From: CAWBCR01 sp963787375
GTDB lineage: Bacteria > Chloroflexota > Anaerolineae > Aggregatilineales > UBA3940
DNA length: 64,000 nucleotides
Assembly (NCBI GenBank): GCA_963787375.1
Contig: CAWBCR010000016.1
Span: 186,001 to 250,000 of the forward strand
Reading direction: 5' to 3'
Below are positions 53,267 through 62,822 of this stretch, one piece after another (within the stretch, counting starts at the first letter, position 1; every line of letters begins with the position of its first letter). Both the position numbers and the translations under genes were made by a program. The notes under the pieces are model-generated. The model was not told the origin of the DNA and searched no databases. It saw only the letters and a program-made list of their open reading frames with translations.

Positions 53267-53725
53267 GCACGCCACTGCTGCTCGACGCGATGCTGGGGCG
53301 GCTGGCACGCTGGCTGCGGCTGATGGGCTACGACGCCGCCTACCTAGCCGACACAGACGACATCGAGGTGGTGCGGTTGGCGCGCGCCGAGGGCCGGCTG
53401 GTGCTGACACGAGATCGAGGGCTGGCCACGCGGCGCGGCATCGACGCCATGCTGATCGACAGCCAGACGCTAGACGAACAGCTTGCGCAGGTCGCAGAGG
53501 AGATCGGCGGGGCACCGGAGCCGGTCACGCCACGGTGCGCGGTGTGCAACGTGCCGCTGGCCGCGCTATCCGCCGAGTGCGGCGCGGGGGCGCGTCCCGC
53601 CGTACGTGTGGCGCTCGGTGGAGACGTTCACGCAGTGCCCACAGTGTCACCGGGTCTACTGGCCGGGCACGCACTGGCGGGCCATCCGGGCGCGGCTGGA
53701 GGAGATCGACGCGGGGGAAGAGTGA
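53263..53725 (+). CDS. Mut7-C RNase domain/PIN-like zinc-ribbon protein (frameshifted)
   Basis: The restored protein is about 153 residues. It begins LLLDAMLGRLARWLRLMGYDA, the Mut7-C signature (PIN-like nuclease fold), continues with LVLTRDRGLA and a zinc ribbon CAVCNVPL. The second half of the ribbon (GRVPPYVWRSVETFTQCPQCHRVYWPGTHW) lies one frame over, so a single-base shift occurs at about 53575-53590. The final stop is at 53725. The GTG start overlaps thpR. RNA processing is a plausible role given both neighbours. Confidence 0.82.
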
Positions 53726-53790
53726 GGCCCCCACCCCCACTGGCGGCGACGCTGCGCGTCGCACGCCGGTGGGATGGGAGTCAGGCTGCG
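53726..53790. repeat. GC-rich inverted-repeat element after the Mut7-C gene
   Basis: GGCCCCCACCCCCACTGGCGGCG opens a stretch that includes GACGCTGCGCGTCGC and ends CGCCGGTGGGATGGG. Partial self-complementarity and location are like the other intergenic repeats. Confidence 0.35.
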
Positions 53791-53870
53791 CACCGCAGGA
53801 TCAGGCGCGCGGCCTAGCCAGAGGCCCCCGGACATGCTAGAATGGCAGCATAGCGCAGCAACGAGGAAAT

Positions 53871-54242
53871 ATGAGGGAGCAAGTCACAATAGAGATCATC
53901 GATCTGGCACGCAACATTGTGGACATCATCGAAGACAAGAAGGGTGAGGACATCGTCCTGCTGGACATCCGCGAGAAGACGATCATCGCGGACTATTTTG
54001 TGGTGTGCAGCGGCAGCAGCGAGCGGCAGCTCAAGGCCATCGTGGATGGCATCAGGGAGGAAGTCAAGAAGAAGCACGGCATCGGGCCGCGCTCGGTGGA
54101 GGGCGACGCCCGGACCGGCTGGGTGTTGATTGATTACAGCGACATCGTGGTGCACGCGTTCTCACCGGCGGTGCGAACGTATTACGACCTGGAGGGGTTC
54201 TGGGAGGAGCACAACGCGACGGTGCTGCTGAAAGTGCGGTAG
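53871..54242 (+). CDS. rsfS: Ribosome silencing factor RsfS
   Basis: The 123-residue protein matches RsfS/Iojap: DIVLLDIREKTIIADYFVVCSGSSERQLKAIVDGI, then DARTGWVLIDYSDIVVHAFSP and YYDLEGFWEE. It binds ribosomal protein L14 and blocks subunit joining during starvation. The length is standard. A terminator follows 22 bases after the stop. Confidence 0.95.
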   Translation: MREQVTIEIIDLARNIVDIIEDKKGEDIVLLDIREKTIIADYFVVCSGSSERQLKAIVDGIREEVKKKHGIGPRSVEGDARTGWVLIDYSDIVVHAFSPAVRTYYDLEGFWEEHNATVLLKVR

Positions 54243-54263
54243 AAGGCGACATAAGGAATAATG

Positions 54264-54288
54264 AGGGCAGCCGTCGGGCTGCCCTTTT
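54264..54288 (+). terminator. Terminator of rsfS
   Basis: GGGCAGCC pairs with GGCTGCCC and is followed by TTTT. Confidence 0.75.
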
Positions 54289-54306
54289 CGATCCAGAAAG
54301 GAAAGA

Positions 54307-54344
54307 GGGCACGGGGCAACCTCCGGTTGCTTTGCCGTGCCGCT
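54307..54344 (-). terminator. Hairpin after ndk
   Basis: GGCACGG..GCAACC and GGTTGC..CCGTGCC form an interrupted stem next to the ndk stop. On the minus strand CTCTTTCCTTTC follows. Confidence 0.45.
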
Positions 54345-54355
54345 ACCGGTCACAC

Positions 54356-54808
54356 TCAGTCTTCGAAGATCCAGGGGTCGGTGGGGCGGGACCAGTCGAG
54401 CAGCTCGGCGTCGGTGAAGAACAGGCTGACCTCGCGGGCGGCATCCTCGGCGTTGGCGGAACCGTGCACGATGTTACGCCCGACCGTCACGGCCAGGTCG
54501 CCCCGAATGGTGCCGGGGGCCGCATCGGCGGGGCTGGTGACGCCCATCGTGGCGCGCACGACAGGGATGGCGCGCGGGCCCTCCCAAACCATCGCCACGA
54601 CCGGGGCGGAGGTGATGTAGCTGATCAGACCCGGATAGAATGGCTTCCCCTTGTGCTCGGCGTAGTGGCGGGCGGCGAGATCGCCGCTGATTTGCATGAA
54701 CTTCATGCCGACGAGACGCAGGCCGCGGCGCTCGATGCGGCTGATCACCTCGCCGATCAACCCGCGCTGCACCCCATCCGGCTTGACGAGAACCAGTGTG
54801 CGTTCCAA
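54356..54808 (-). CDS. ndk: Nucleoside diphosphate kinase
   Basis: The 150-residue protein has the Ndk pattern ERTLVLVKPDGVQRGLIGEV, the active-site His in NIVHGSANAEDA, and ends DPWIFED. It transfers phosphate between NTPs and NDPs. Translation must start at TTG (54808): it gives the family N-terminus exactly and GGAAGG lies six bases upstream, while no ATG or GTG is suitably placed. The converging rsfS gene shares the terminator region. Confidence 0.95.
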   Translation of the reverse strand: MERTLVLVKPDGVQRGLIGEVISRIERRGLRLVGMKFMQISGDLAARHYAEHKGKPFYPGLISYITSAPVVAMVWEGPRAIPVVRATMGVTSPADAAPGTIRGDLAVTVGRNIVHGSANAEDAAREVSLFFTDAELLDWSRPTDPWIFED

Positions 54809-54878
54809 AACACCCTTCCTTTGTGTGACAATCAGGCGGCGCACCGCACGAAAGTATAACGGCCAGCCTGACCTACAG

Positions 54879-54910
54879 CAAAAAACGGGCCGGTGATGAT
54901 CACCGGCCCG
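54879..54910 (-). terminator. Terminator of the PDWL-repeat gene
   Basis: CGGGCCGGTGA (54886-54896) and TCACCGGCCCG (54900-54910) form a perfect 11-bp stem; on the minus strand TTTTTTGC follows. Confidence 0.8.
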
Positions 54911-54944
54911 CGTGTACGTGCTTCTTAACCTGCAAATGAGGCTC

Positions 54945-57900
54945 TTAGATATTGTCGAGCGCGTTGCGATACGCCTCCAGCGCATCCTGGAGACGCCCGC
55001 TGGTGCGCAGCGCGTCGCCGAGGACGCGGTGCACGCGCGGGTGGACTTTCTTCTCGGTGCGCAGCAGGTAGCTGAGGTCCGAGATGGTCTGGTCGAGGTT
55101 CTCGCCGTGATGGATCATGTTCTCGTAATACGGCAGCGCCTCCTCGACCGCGCTGCCGGAGAGCTTCTCACGCGCGATGCGCAACTGCTCGTGGTAGTCG
55201 CCTTCAAGTTCCGGCGGTAGCGGAATCGGGGCAGGCTGCGGGCGCGGAGCGGCAGACGCGGGCCGCGGGGCGACGACAGGCCGCTCAGCGGGCGGCGGAG
55301 CCGGCTCAGCCGGCTGGGTGGGCGTGGTCAGCCAGTCCGTCATGCCGGCGGGCTTGCGGGCCTCAGCCGGGGCCGGGGCCGGTTCTTCCTTGAGCCACGG
55401 CGGGACCTCTTTCTCTTCTTCAGGCTCCTCAGGCGCGGCTTCCGCCTCAGCAGCAGGCGGCTGGGCGGGCTCAGGCCCCTTGAGCCAGTCGGCCCTGGGA
55501 CGCGCCTCGGCCTCTTCAGCAGCGGGGGCCGCCGGGGTAGGCTCGGCCTGATCGCCGAACAGGCTCTCAATCGTGCCTTCGGCCTCGGCAGGCTGCTCGG
55601 CTTCCAGAGCGCTCTTGAGCCACGCCAACTCGTCTTCCCCTACTTCGACATCCAGGCCGGCTGGCAGCTCCTCTTCCGGGCCACCCTCCAGCGCGCTGGC
55701 GATGGCCTCCTGCGCGCCGGCGTCTTTCAACCAGTCAGGCAGCTCTCCCTCGCCGACAGGCTCGGCCTCGGCTTCGAGGTCGGGCGGCGGCGGGGCGGCC
55801 ACCGGGGGCTGATCGGGCGTGAGGGCCTCCGACACTACCTTCTCTGCGCCGACGCCCTGGGCAGACACCTGCTCGTCGAGCCACGACAGCGCCTCATCGG
55901 CCTGCGGCGAAGCCGCCAACACATCCGCCGCCGAAGCGGGCTCAGGCTCTTCTTCCGTCTCGCGGAACCAGGCAGGAAGCTCTTCTCCCGCCGGTTTCTC
56001 AGCAGGCGCGCGCAGCCATTCAGGCACATCCTCATCTTCCAATGAGGCAGCAGGCGTGGCTTCCACCGCCACAGCCGGCTCGGACTCCTTGAGCCAGTCA
56101 GGGACCTCTTCCTCTTCCTCGGCAGTGGCAGCAGGCACAGCCTCAGCTTCCTCAGCGGCAGCCTCAGTCGCCTTGAGCCAATCGGGAAGGCCTTCTTCTT
56201 CCTCTTCCTCTTCCTCCTCAGCAGCAGGCGCGGCTTCAGCCGCAGGCTCGGAAGCTTTCAGCCAATCGGGAAGGCCTTCTTCTTCCTCTTCCTCGGCAGC
56301 AGCAGCGGGCGCAGGCTCAGCGGCAGCCTCAGTCGCCTTCAACCAATCGGGAAGCCCTTCTTTCTCTTCCTCTTCCTCTTCTTCCTCAGCAACAGGCACG
56401 GCTTCAGCCGCAGGCTCGGAAGCTTTCAGCCAGTCGGGACGAGCTTCTTCTTCCTCTTCCTCGGCGACAGCAGCGGGTACAGGCTCAGCAGCCGCCTCGG
56501 TTGCCTTCAGCCAATCGGGAAGCCCTTCTTCCACTTCCTCTTCTTCTTCCTCAGCAGCAGCGGCAGGCGCAGCCTCGGCGACGGGAGTTTCGGAAGGTTC
56601 TTCGGGCGTGCCAGCGCTTCCCTCGGCCTGGAAGTTCGGATCATACTTGGCCGCGATTTGCTCCAGCCAGGCTATGGCATCATCGCTGTCGAGATCGCCT
56701 TCGGAGAGCCAATCGGGAACCTCTTCAGAGGCGTCGTCTGTTGGTTCATCGGTCGGTGGTACCACGTTATCTTCCTCCCGAAGCGCCGCAGCCCCCTCAG
56801 GTGCAACCGGTTCGGCTGCCAGCCAATCGGGCGGCGCTTCTTCCTTAGGTGTAACGGTTTCGGTCTCTCCAGCACTCTCGCTCAATTCCGCCAACTCAGC
56901 AGCAGGCCGGAGCCAGTCTGGGAGCGTTTCGTCAGCAGCCAATTCTGCTGGTATCTCATCAGACGTGCCTGCAGGGGCGGCGGTCGCCTGAAGCCAATCA
57001 GGGAGTTCTTCCTCAGCGGGCAACTCCTCGGCGGGCGGCTCAGGCGGTTCCGTCGAACTCAGCGGTCGCCTGGAGCCAATCAGGGAGTTCTTCCTCAGCA
57101 GGCAACTCGTCAGCGGGCGGCTCAGGCGGTTCCGTCGACTCTGCGGTCGCCTGAAGCCAATCAGGGAGTTCTTCCTCAGCGGGCAACTCCTCGGCGGGCG
57201 GCTCAGGCGGTTCCGTCGACTCAGCGGTCGCCTGGAGCCAATCAGGGAGTTCTTCCTCAGCAGGTAACTCGTCAGCGGGCGGCTCAGGCGGTTCTGCCGG
57301 CGCAGCAGCGGACTCCAGCCAATCAGGGAGTTCTTCCTCAGCAGGTAACTCGTCGGCGGGCGGCTCAGGCGGTTCTGCCGGCGCAGCAGCGGACTCCAGC
57401 CAATCAGGGAGTTCTTCCTCAGCAGGTAACTCGTCGGCGGGCGGCTCAGGCGGTTCTGCCGGCGCAGCAGCGGACTCCAGCCAATCGGGGAGTTCTTCCT
57501 CAGCAGGTGACTCGTCGGCGGGCGGCTCAGGCGGTTCTGCCGGCGCAGCAGCGGACTCCAGCCAATCGGGAGCCGCACCGGCCTGTTCTTCGCTTGCATC
57601 CGCATCTGATGGCGGCGTGGGCGTGATGCTGCCGGCGGCGTCTTCGGGCGCTTCCGGCGCGGCATCCCACGGCTCAAGATCATCGAATGTGTCAAAGCCA
57701 GCAGACTGATCGGGAGGCGGGGACACCTCGGCCATCCAGTCAGGCGCAGGCGGGACATCCCCAGCGGCAGGTTCCGACGGCTCAAGCGTCTCGCCGGAAA
57801 TGGGCGGCGTCGGGCTGGCCAGCAGATCGTCGAGCCAGGACTCAGACATCACGCCCGGCAACTCTTCCTGCGGTTCAGGCGGGGCGGCCTCAGCCTGTGG

Positions 57901-59253
57901 GGCAGACTCGCCGGTCAGAATCTCGTTGAGCCAATCGGGTGCCTCGCGGTCGGCAGGCTCGGATGGTGCAGGCGGCGCAGGCGACTCAGGCGGGGTCCCA
58001 ATCACATCTTTGAGCCAATCGGGCGGCTCGGCACCAGCGGATGGCGGCGGCGCGGGCGCAGGTGGTGGCGCAGCAGCCAACTCGCCAATCGCGTCTTTAA
58101 GCCAGTCGGGGGCCTCAGCCCCACCTGATGGCGGCGCAGGCGGTTGGTCCGGCGATGGTTGATTGAGCACATCCGCAAGCCAATCGGGCACACCAGAAGA
58201 TGGCGCAGACGGCTCAGTGGGCTCGGACGGCACCGTGGGGGATGATGCGGCAAACAGCGAATCGACGTCAACCGACGATGGCGCAGCGCCCGTATCAGCA
58301 GCCGGCGGCGTGGCCTGATCCTGCCCGCCGATCACGTCCTGGAGCCAATCGGGGGCAGCCGGCGGCGTCGCGGAAGCCGACCCGGGCTGCGGCGGCAGGA
58401 GTGGGCCGGTTACGCCCTTCTCTTTGCCAATCGACTGAATCTGCGAGACCCAGTCGGCTGCGCCCACATCCTCGGCGCGCTGTGTCGTGGAGTAATCGAG
58501 CATGAAGAGGCGGAACGTATCCACCGGGGCGCTCTTGCCTTTGTGCTCAACCTCGTAGGCGCGGTAGGGGTCCAGCACCTTCAGTAGTTCAAGGAACGGC
58601 CTAGCCTCTTTGGGCTGTCCGGCCTGAAGCCACAACTGGGCCAGAATACGGTTGGCGTCGATGCTGTTGGGCAGACGCTTGAGCACCTCGGCGGCGACTT
58701 TCCCCGCGTCGACGGGCTGGTGGCTCGCCCACAGCGCGTCGGCCAGCAGAAGCTGGAGGTCAAGGCGCTCGCTGTCCTGCGCGAGGCCTTTCTTCAACTC
58801 AAGGATGGCCTGATTGTAGAGCTTGCCATTCATGTAGAGACGCGCCAGCGAGGCAGCGGTCAACTGCACCTTGCGCGGTGGGGTCTTGCCCTGTTCAACA
58901 TACAGGTCTTTGATAGCATCCTGTATGTCGACGTTACTGGGCACCTGCTCGTAGGCGCGCTCAAGGTGCCAGATGGCCTGCTCAAGCGAGCCGCTGGCGC
59001 GATAGCAGTCACTCATGCCGACATGCGCAACAAAGTCGCTGGGGTCAGCGCTGAGCACCCGCTGGAAGAGATCAAGCGCGTCCTGATAATCTTCTTGCTC
59101 CGTCAGGGTACGAGCCAGCAGTTTATAGACCTCGACGTACTTGGGATACGTTTCGAGGATATGATGGCATTGAGCGATCACCTCGGTATGCGCGTCGCGC
59201 CCCAGGCGATCCTCTATGTACTCAACATAAGCCCGGAGATTGATTTCCGCCAT
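54945..59253 (-). CDS. Giant TPR protein with more than 30 PDWL motifs (one frameshift)
   Basis: The restored protein is about 1435 residues. The N-terminal 240 residues are TPR repeats (ETYPKYVEVYKLLARTLTEQ; YNQAILELKKGLAQDSERL). A long acidic, Pro/Ala/Glu-rich central part follows, in which [AVLP]-P-D-W-L recurs with spacing of roughly 25-40 residues. The C-terminus returns to a helical TPR-like domain (HEQLRIAREKL through LQDALEAYRNALDNI). In one stretch the unit is a perfect 27-residue repeat. The frame breaks at 57056-57057, where one repeat copy has an extra A. It has no signal peptide and seems cytoplasmic. A scaffold with many docking peptides is inferred; I know no assigned function. 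Confidence 0.78.
56080..56570. repeat. Imperfect repeats encoding PDWLKATE/acidic units
   Basis: Glu-rich runs (TTCCTCTTC on the plus strand) alternate with the AGCCAATCGGGAAGGCCTTCTTC module. At least five units of roughly 110-125 bases encode PDWLKAT/SE..AA followed by six or more Glu. Copy similarity suggests recent amplification. Confidence 0.65.
56993..57590. repeat. 81-bp tandem repeat array, eight copies
   Basis: The word GCCAATC starts at 56993, 57075, 57156, 57237, 57318, 57399, 57480 and 57561. The spacing is 81 bases everywhere except 82 between the first two, caused by GTCGAACTC where other copies have GTCGACTC. Each unit encodes 27 residues with one PDWL. The array is in frame within the giant TPR protein. 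Confidence 0.92.
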
Positions 59254-59455
59254 CGGTAACCCTGGAATAACCCGCCGTCTGCAAGAATAGAGGTCACACT
59301 ACCGGATGTTCATCGGTTGTGATTATGCAATGATTTAAAGTAAACCGCAAGTGCGCTGGAGTACCAGCCTGTTGGGGGCATGCGCTGTACTGCGGATTGC
59401 TGCCGCCACAGCCGCCCTCCCCCCATTCTGGCACACAATCGGGGGATCAGCGAGG

Positions 59456-59484
59456 TTGACATAACGCCCGAATTGATTTAGGCT
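59456..59484 (+). promoter_or_regulatory. Candidate promoter of the DLF/PDWL membrane protein
   Basis: TTGACA (59456-59461) is 17 bases from TAGGCT (59479-59484), 50 bases before the gene start in the divergent intergenic region. Confidence 0.5.
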
Positions 59485-59533
59485 CATGCGTAGAACGAAG
59501 CCACCTGGACCCGACCGGTAGAGGAGCCCATCG

Positions 59534-60070
59534 ATGAGTGACGACCTCTTCTCAATGCAGGACGGCGGCGCTGGCGGCAGCGACGACGACGACCTGTTCG
59601 CAGCTTTTGGCAGCGGCGACCCGCTGTCGGATTCCGATCTGTTTGCCAGCCTGGATGCCCCGCAGACGGGCGATGCGTTCGGCGGAGAGGACCTGTTCGG
59701 CAGCAAGCCGCCGGCAGCACCGCCCGAACCGCCGCCTGTCCCTGCGGCGAGCGCGCCGGCAGAACCAGCAGCACCCGCCAGCAGCGACAGCCCGGACTGG
59801 CTGAAAGAGCTGGATAGTTTCCAAGACATGGACATGGCCGAGACCCAGGCCCAGGCCCAGGGCCAGACGCAGGTCGCCAGCCCGGCGACCGCCCAGGCCG
59901 CGCCCAGCAGCGGCCCACTGCAGGCGATGGCCGGCACGGGCCCGCGAGGAATGGCGTTCGGCATGACGGCGCAGCAGCGCATGGTGCTGGCGATCTTCCT
60001 GTTCCTGGACGTGGCCGTGCTGGGCTGCGCGATCCTAGTAGGGATCGGAGCGATTGCGCTGCCGTTCTGA
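59534..60070 (+). CDS. Tail-anchored protein with DLF repeats and one PDWL motif
   Basis: The 178-residue protein is acidic and disordered-looking: DLFSMQ, DDDLFAAFG, SDLFASLD and EDLFGSK repeat an Asp-Leu-Phe motif, followed by a Pro/Ala linker, then DSPDWLKELDSFQ at about residue 85, a Gln/Ala-rich segment and a C-terminal membrane helix (about residues 152-173). It is divergent from the giant PDWL protein and shares its motif, so both probably interact with the same partner. The family is unknown to me. Confidence 0.65.
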   Translation: MSDDLFSMQDGGAGGSDDDDLFAAFGSGDPLSDSDLFASLDAPQTGDAFGGEDLFGSKPPAAPPEPPPVPAASAPAEPAAPASSDSPDWLKELDSFQDMDMAETQAQAQGQTQVASPATAQAAPSSGPLQAMAGTGPRGMAFGMTAQQRMVLAIFLFLDVAVLGCAILVGIGAIALPF

Positions 60071-60096
60071 CGCCTTACGAGCTATTTGGGAAAAGC

Positions 60097-60126
60097 AGCG
60101 AGCCGGGACGTACATCCCGGCTCGCT
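60097..60126. terminator. Bidirectional terminator
   Basis: AGCGAGCCGGGA (60097-60108) and TCCCGGCTCGCT (60115-60126) form a perfect 12-bp stem between converging genes, with TTGTG on the plus side and GCTTTT on the minus side. Confidence 0.7.
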
Positions 60127-60158
60127 TTGTGTTACGACACGGCAGATGGGCAGCATCC

Positions 60159-62675
60159 TTACGGACTGAGGACCAGGTGCTGACGGGAGTGCGATATGGC
60201 GTCGGCCTGATTCCAGTAGGTGGGATGGTACTGGATGGTGCGCCACAGGTCGATGAAGTCGGCGTAGTGCGGGCTACCGGGATGGCCGCTCTGGCCGGTA
60301 GTGTGGATCATGCGCGAGTTGGCGAGGTTGCTCAGGTCGATGATCTGGCGCATCGACGGCAGGCTGGTGACGACGAACGGGTTATCGAGATTCCAGCTTG
60401 TCGCGTTGACGATGGACGCGCCGCCGTTGACCGCAACCGGCCCCCGGTTGAAGATCGCCTCGATAGGGCCAATGCCCGATTCGCCAAAGGTCTGGTTGGC
60501 AAACAGCGCCGTGTGGACATCGCCCCAGCGCCACTTGGACATATCGCTGCCCAGCGCGTTGACGGTGTCACGGTAGCCCTTCTCAAAAGCTGCGGTGAGG
60601 ATGTCGTCGCGCGTCTCGGTCTGGGACGTGGTGACATCGTCCCACCAGGCGTTGCTCGGGTCGGACAGCAAGTTATGGAAGACCGTCATGGTGGCGCCGC
60701 CGCTGCCGGGCAGCAGGTCAGCGGGCATGTCGTCGCCAAAGGTAGCGTGGATCAGATCGACCCAGAAGTAGCCATAGAGCGCCGCCTGGGGGCTGTCCAT
60801 GCGCATCTCGCCGTCCCAGCCAACGAGCGCGTCTCGTGCGGCGGCGACGGCGGGGTCGGAGAAGGTGAGGCTCTTGAGATAGCCGTCCAATTCGGGCGCG
60901 AGCAGGTTCATGTCGTCGCCCTGGATAGCCGCGACGTCATCGAGGGTGATCTTGCCGGAATTGCCGGTGATCATCTGGGTGATGCGGTCGGCGCGGTAGC
61001 CGGCGTCGAAGTCGGGCTGGTACAGGATGAGATACGGGTAGTTGGGGCTGACAACAGGCTGGTTGGCCGTCACGACGTAGCCCTTGGCCGGGTTATAGGT
61101 GCGCGGCAACTGATCGTAGGGAATGAAGCCGGTCCATTCGTAATCGTCAGTCCAGCCGGGAACGGGCAGCGAGCCGTCGCCTTTAGCGCGGATAGGAACG
61201 AGGCCGGGCATCTGGTAGCCGATGTTGCCGTCCACGTCAGCGTAGATGAAGTTCTGCGATGGCGAGTCGAAGTATTGAAGCGCCGCGCGGAAATCGTCCC
61301 AGTTCTGGGCGCGGTCGAGCAGCAGGATGGACTCGAAGGTACGGTTCTCGTCGAGCGCCGTCCAGCGCAGCGCGAGCGCGTTGATCTGCGGCGTGTCGCC
61401 GCCGGTGGTCACCTGGCTGTATTTGGAATAACTCTTCAGGTCGGTGATGATCGGGCCGTGGCGCGTCTGGCGAACGAGCAGCGTGGTCGGGTCATCCTGC
61501 CCCTGCACCTTGATCACCTCCGGGACGATGGTCATGTCGGTCCACTGGCCGTTGACCTCGTACTGGTTGATGTTGGCCGGGTTGAGGCGCTCGACATACA
61601 GGTCCTGCACGTCGGGGTTGACGTTGGTCATGCCCCAGGCGATGCGGTCGTTGTGGCCGATGATGACGCCCGGCGCGCCAGCGAACGAGTAGCCGCGCAC
61701 TTCGTAGGGGCAGGCGTCCGATTTGGGCATACAGTGCAAATCGACCTCGTACCAGATCGAGGGCATCTGGATGCCAAGGTGCGGGTCGTTGGCGAGGATA
61801 GGCATGCCGGTCGCGGTCAGCGCGCCGGAGATCACCCAGTTGTTCGAGCCGATGCCCTGCCCCTTGCCAAGCGCCAGACCCTGCGACGGGTCGAAGCCGC
61901 CGACGAGGGTGGTGGGCACATCCTGAAGATAGGCCAGCGACGAAGGATCGGGGGCCTGCGCCATGAGGCCCATCGCCTTCAGTTCGTCGTCGGGGATGAT
62001 GTAAGGGAAGTCGGAACGGAAGGGTGGGTACAGGTCGAGCATCTTATCGTAGCCGACGGTGCGGATCAGGTCGATGCGGGCCAGCTCGGCGTCGTAGTTG
62101 CCGCCAAGGTCCTGCGACATGACGTGCGCCCACGTTAGCGTGTTGACCGGCGTCCAGGGCTCGATGGTCACGTCGACGCCCTGTAGCTGGAGCAGCGCGA
62201 AGGCGATATCCAACTGAGCCGGTTTGCGGGTCTGGGTGTAGGCGTTGACACCCTCTGCGTAGGAGTCGAGCACGGCACGGGTGGCCGGGTCGGCGTCGGC
62301 GTACTCCTGCTCGGCGATGCGGGCGAAGCCCATCGTGCGCAGGTACTCGTCGGTGCCAAGGGTCGTGGAGCCGAAGAACTCCGACAGGCGGCCCGCGCCG
62401 ATGCGCCGCCAGAACTCCATCTGCCAGTAGCGGTCCTGGGCGTGGACGTAGCCCTCAGCGAAGAACAGGTCATGCGAGGTAGTGGCATAGATGTGCGGGA
62501 TGCCGTACTGGTCGCGGTAGACATCGACCGGGGCATCGAGGCCGGCGAGGTGGAGCGTGCCGCTGGTCTTCGGGAACGAGCGCCGCTCGACGCCCATCCA
62601 CGCCACCCAGCCGATCAGCACCAGCGCCAGGATTGCGCCAACGACGATCCCGATCGTGCGCAACGATTTGGACAT
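60159..62675 (-). CDS. Penicillin acylase-family Ntn hydrolase (S45)
   Basis: The 838-residue protein starts with a membrane helix or uncleaved signal (about residues 8-28), then the S45 pattern: PVDVYRDQYGIPHIYATTSHDLFFAEGYVHAQDRYWQMEFWRR. The catalytic N-terminal Ser generated by autocleavage is predicted at GSNNWVISG (near residue 280), followed by ANDPHLG. The family hydrolyses amide bonds of beta-lactams or N-acyl homoserine lactones; quorum-signal or acyl-amide hydrolysis is possible here. It is predicted extracytoplasmic. The ATG at 62675 is the only good start. Confidence 0.92.
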   Translation of the reverse strand: MSKSLRTIGIVVGAILALVLIGWVAWMGVERRSFPKTSGTLHLAGLDAPVDVYRDQYGIPHIYATTSHDLFFAEGYVHAQDRYWQMEFWRRIGAGRLSEFFGSTTLGTDEYLRTMGFARIAEQEYADADPATRAVLDSYAEGVNAYTQTRKPAQLDIAFALLQLQGVDVTIEPWTPVNTLTWAHVMSQDLGGNYDAELARIDLIRTVGYDKMLDLYPPFRSDFPYIIPDDELKAMGLMAQAPDPSSLAYLQDVPTTLVGGFDPSQGLALGKGQGIGSNNWVISGALTATGMPILANDPHLGIQMPSIWYEVDLHCMPKSDACPYEVRGYSFAGAPGVIIGHNDRIAWGMTNVNPDVQDLYVERLNPANINQYEVNGQWTDMTIVPEVIKVQGQDDPTTLLVRQTRHGPIITDLKSYSKYSQVTTGGDTPQINALALRWTALDENRTFESILLLDRAQNWDDFRAALQYFDSPSQNFIYADVDGNIGYQMPGLVPIRAKGDGSLPVPGWTDDYEWTGFIPYDQLPRTYNPAKGYVVTANQPVVSPNYPYLILYQPDFDAGYRADRITQMITGNSGKITLDDVAAIQGDDMNLLAPELDGYLKSLTFSDPAVAAARDALVGWDGEMRMDSPQAALYGYFWVDLIHATFGDDMPADLLPGSGGATMTVFHNLLSDPSNAWWDDVTTSQTETRDDILTAAFEKGYRDTVNALGSDMSKWRWGDVHTALFANQTFGESGIGPIEAIFNRGPVAVNGGASIVNATSWNLDNPFVVTSLPSMRQIIDLSNLANSRMIHTTGQSGHPGSPHYADFIDLWRTIQYHPTYWNQADAISHSRQHLVLSP

Positions 62676-62822
62676 AGCTATGAGTCTCCTATGTGAAGGG
62701 TGATGACTTTATTTTAACGCCCAATGGGAGACAAGTCGATCTGGAATAGGAAATCCGACAGGCATGGTGGTATACTCATATCGATCAAACTCAAGCGCTA
62801 AGCTTACAATTCAAGGGTAGTT

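Noticed and set aside
56993..57590. Possible CRISPR array
   Set aside because: Repeats are 81 bp directly abutting with no unique spacers and are in frame with a protein.
60054..62138. 694-codon plus-strand frame opposite the penicillin acylase gene
   Set aside because: Antisense shadow; the S45 motifs are on the minus strand.
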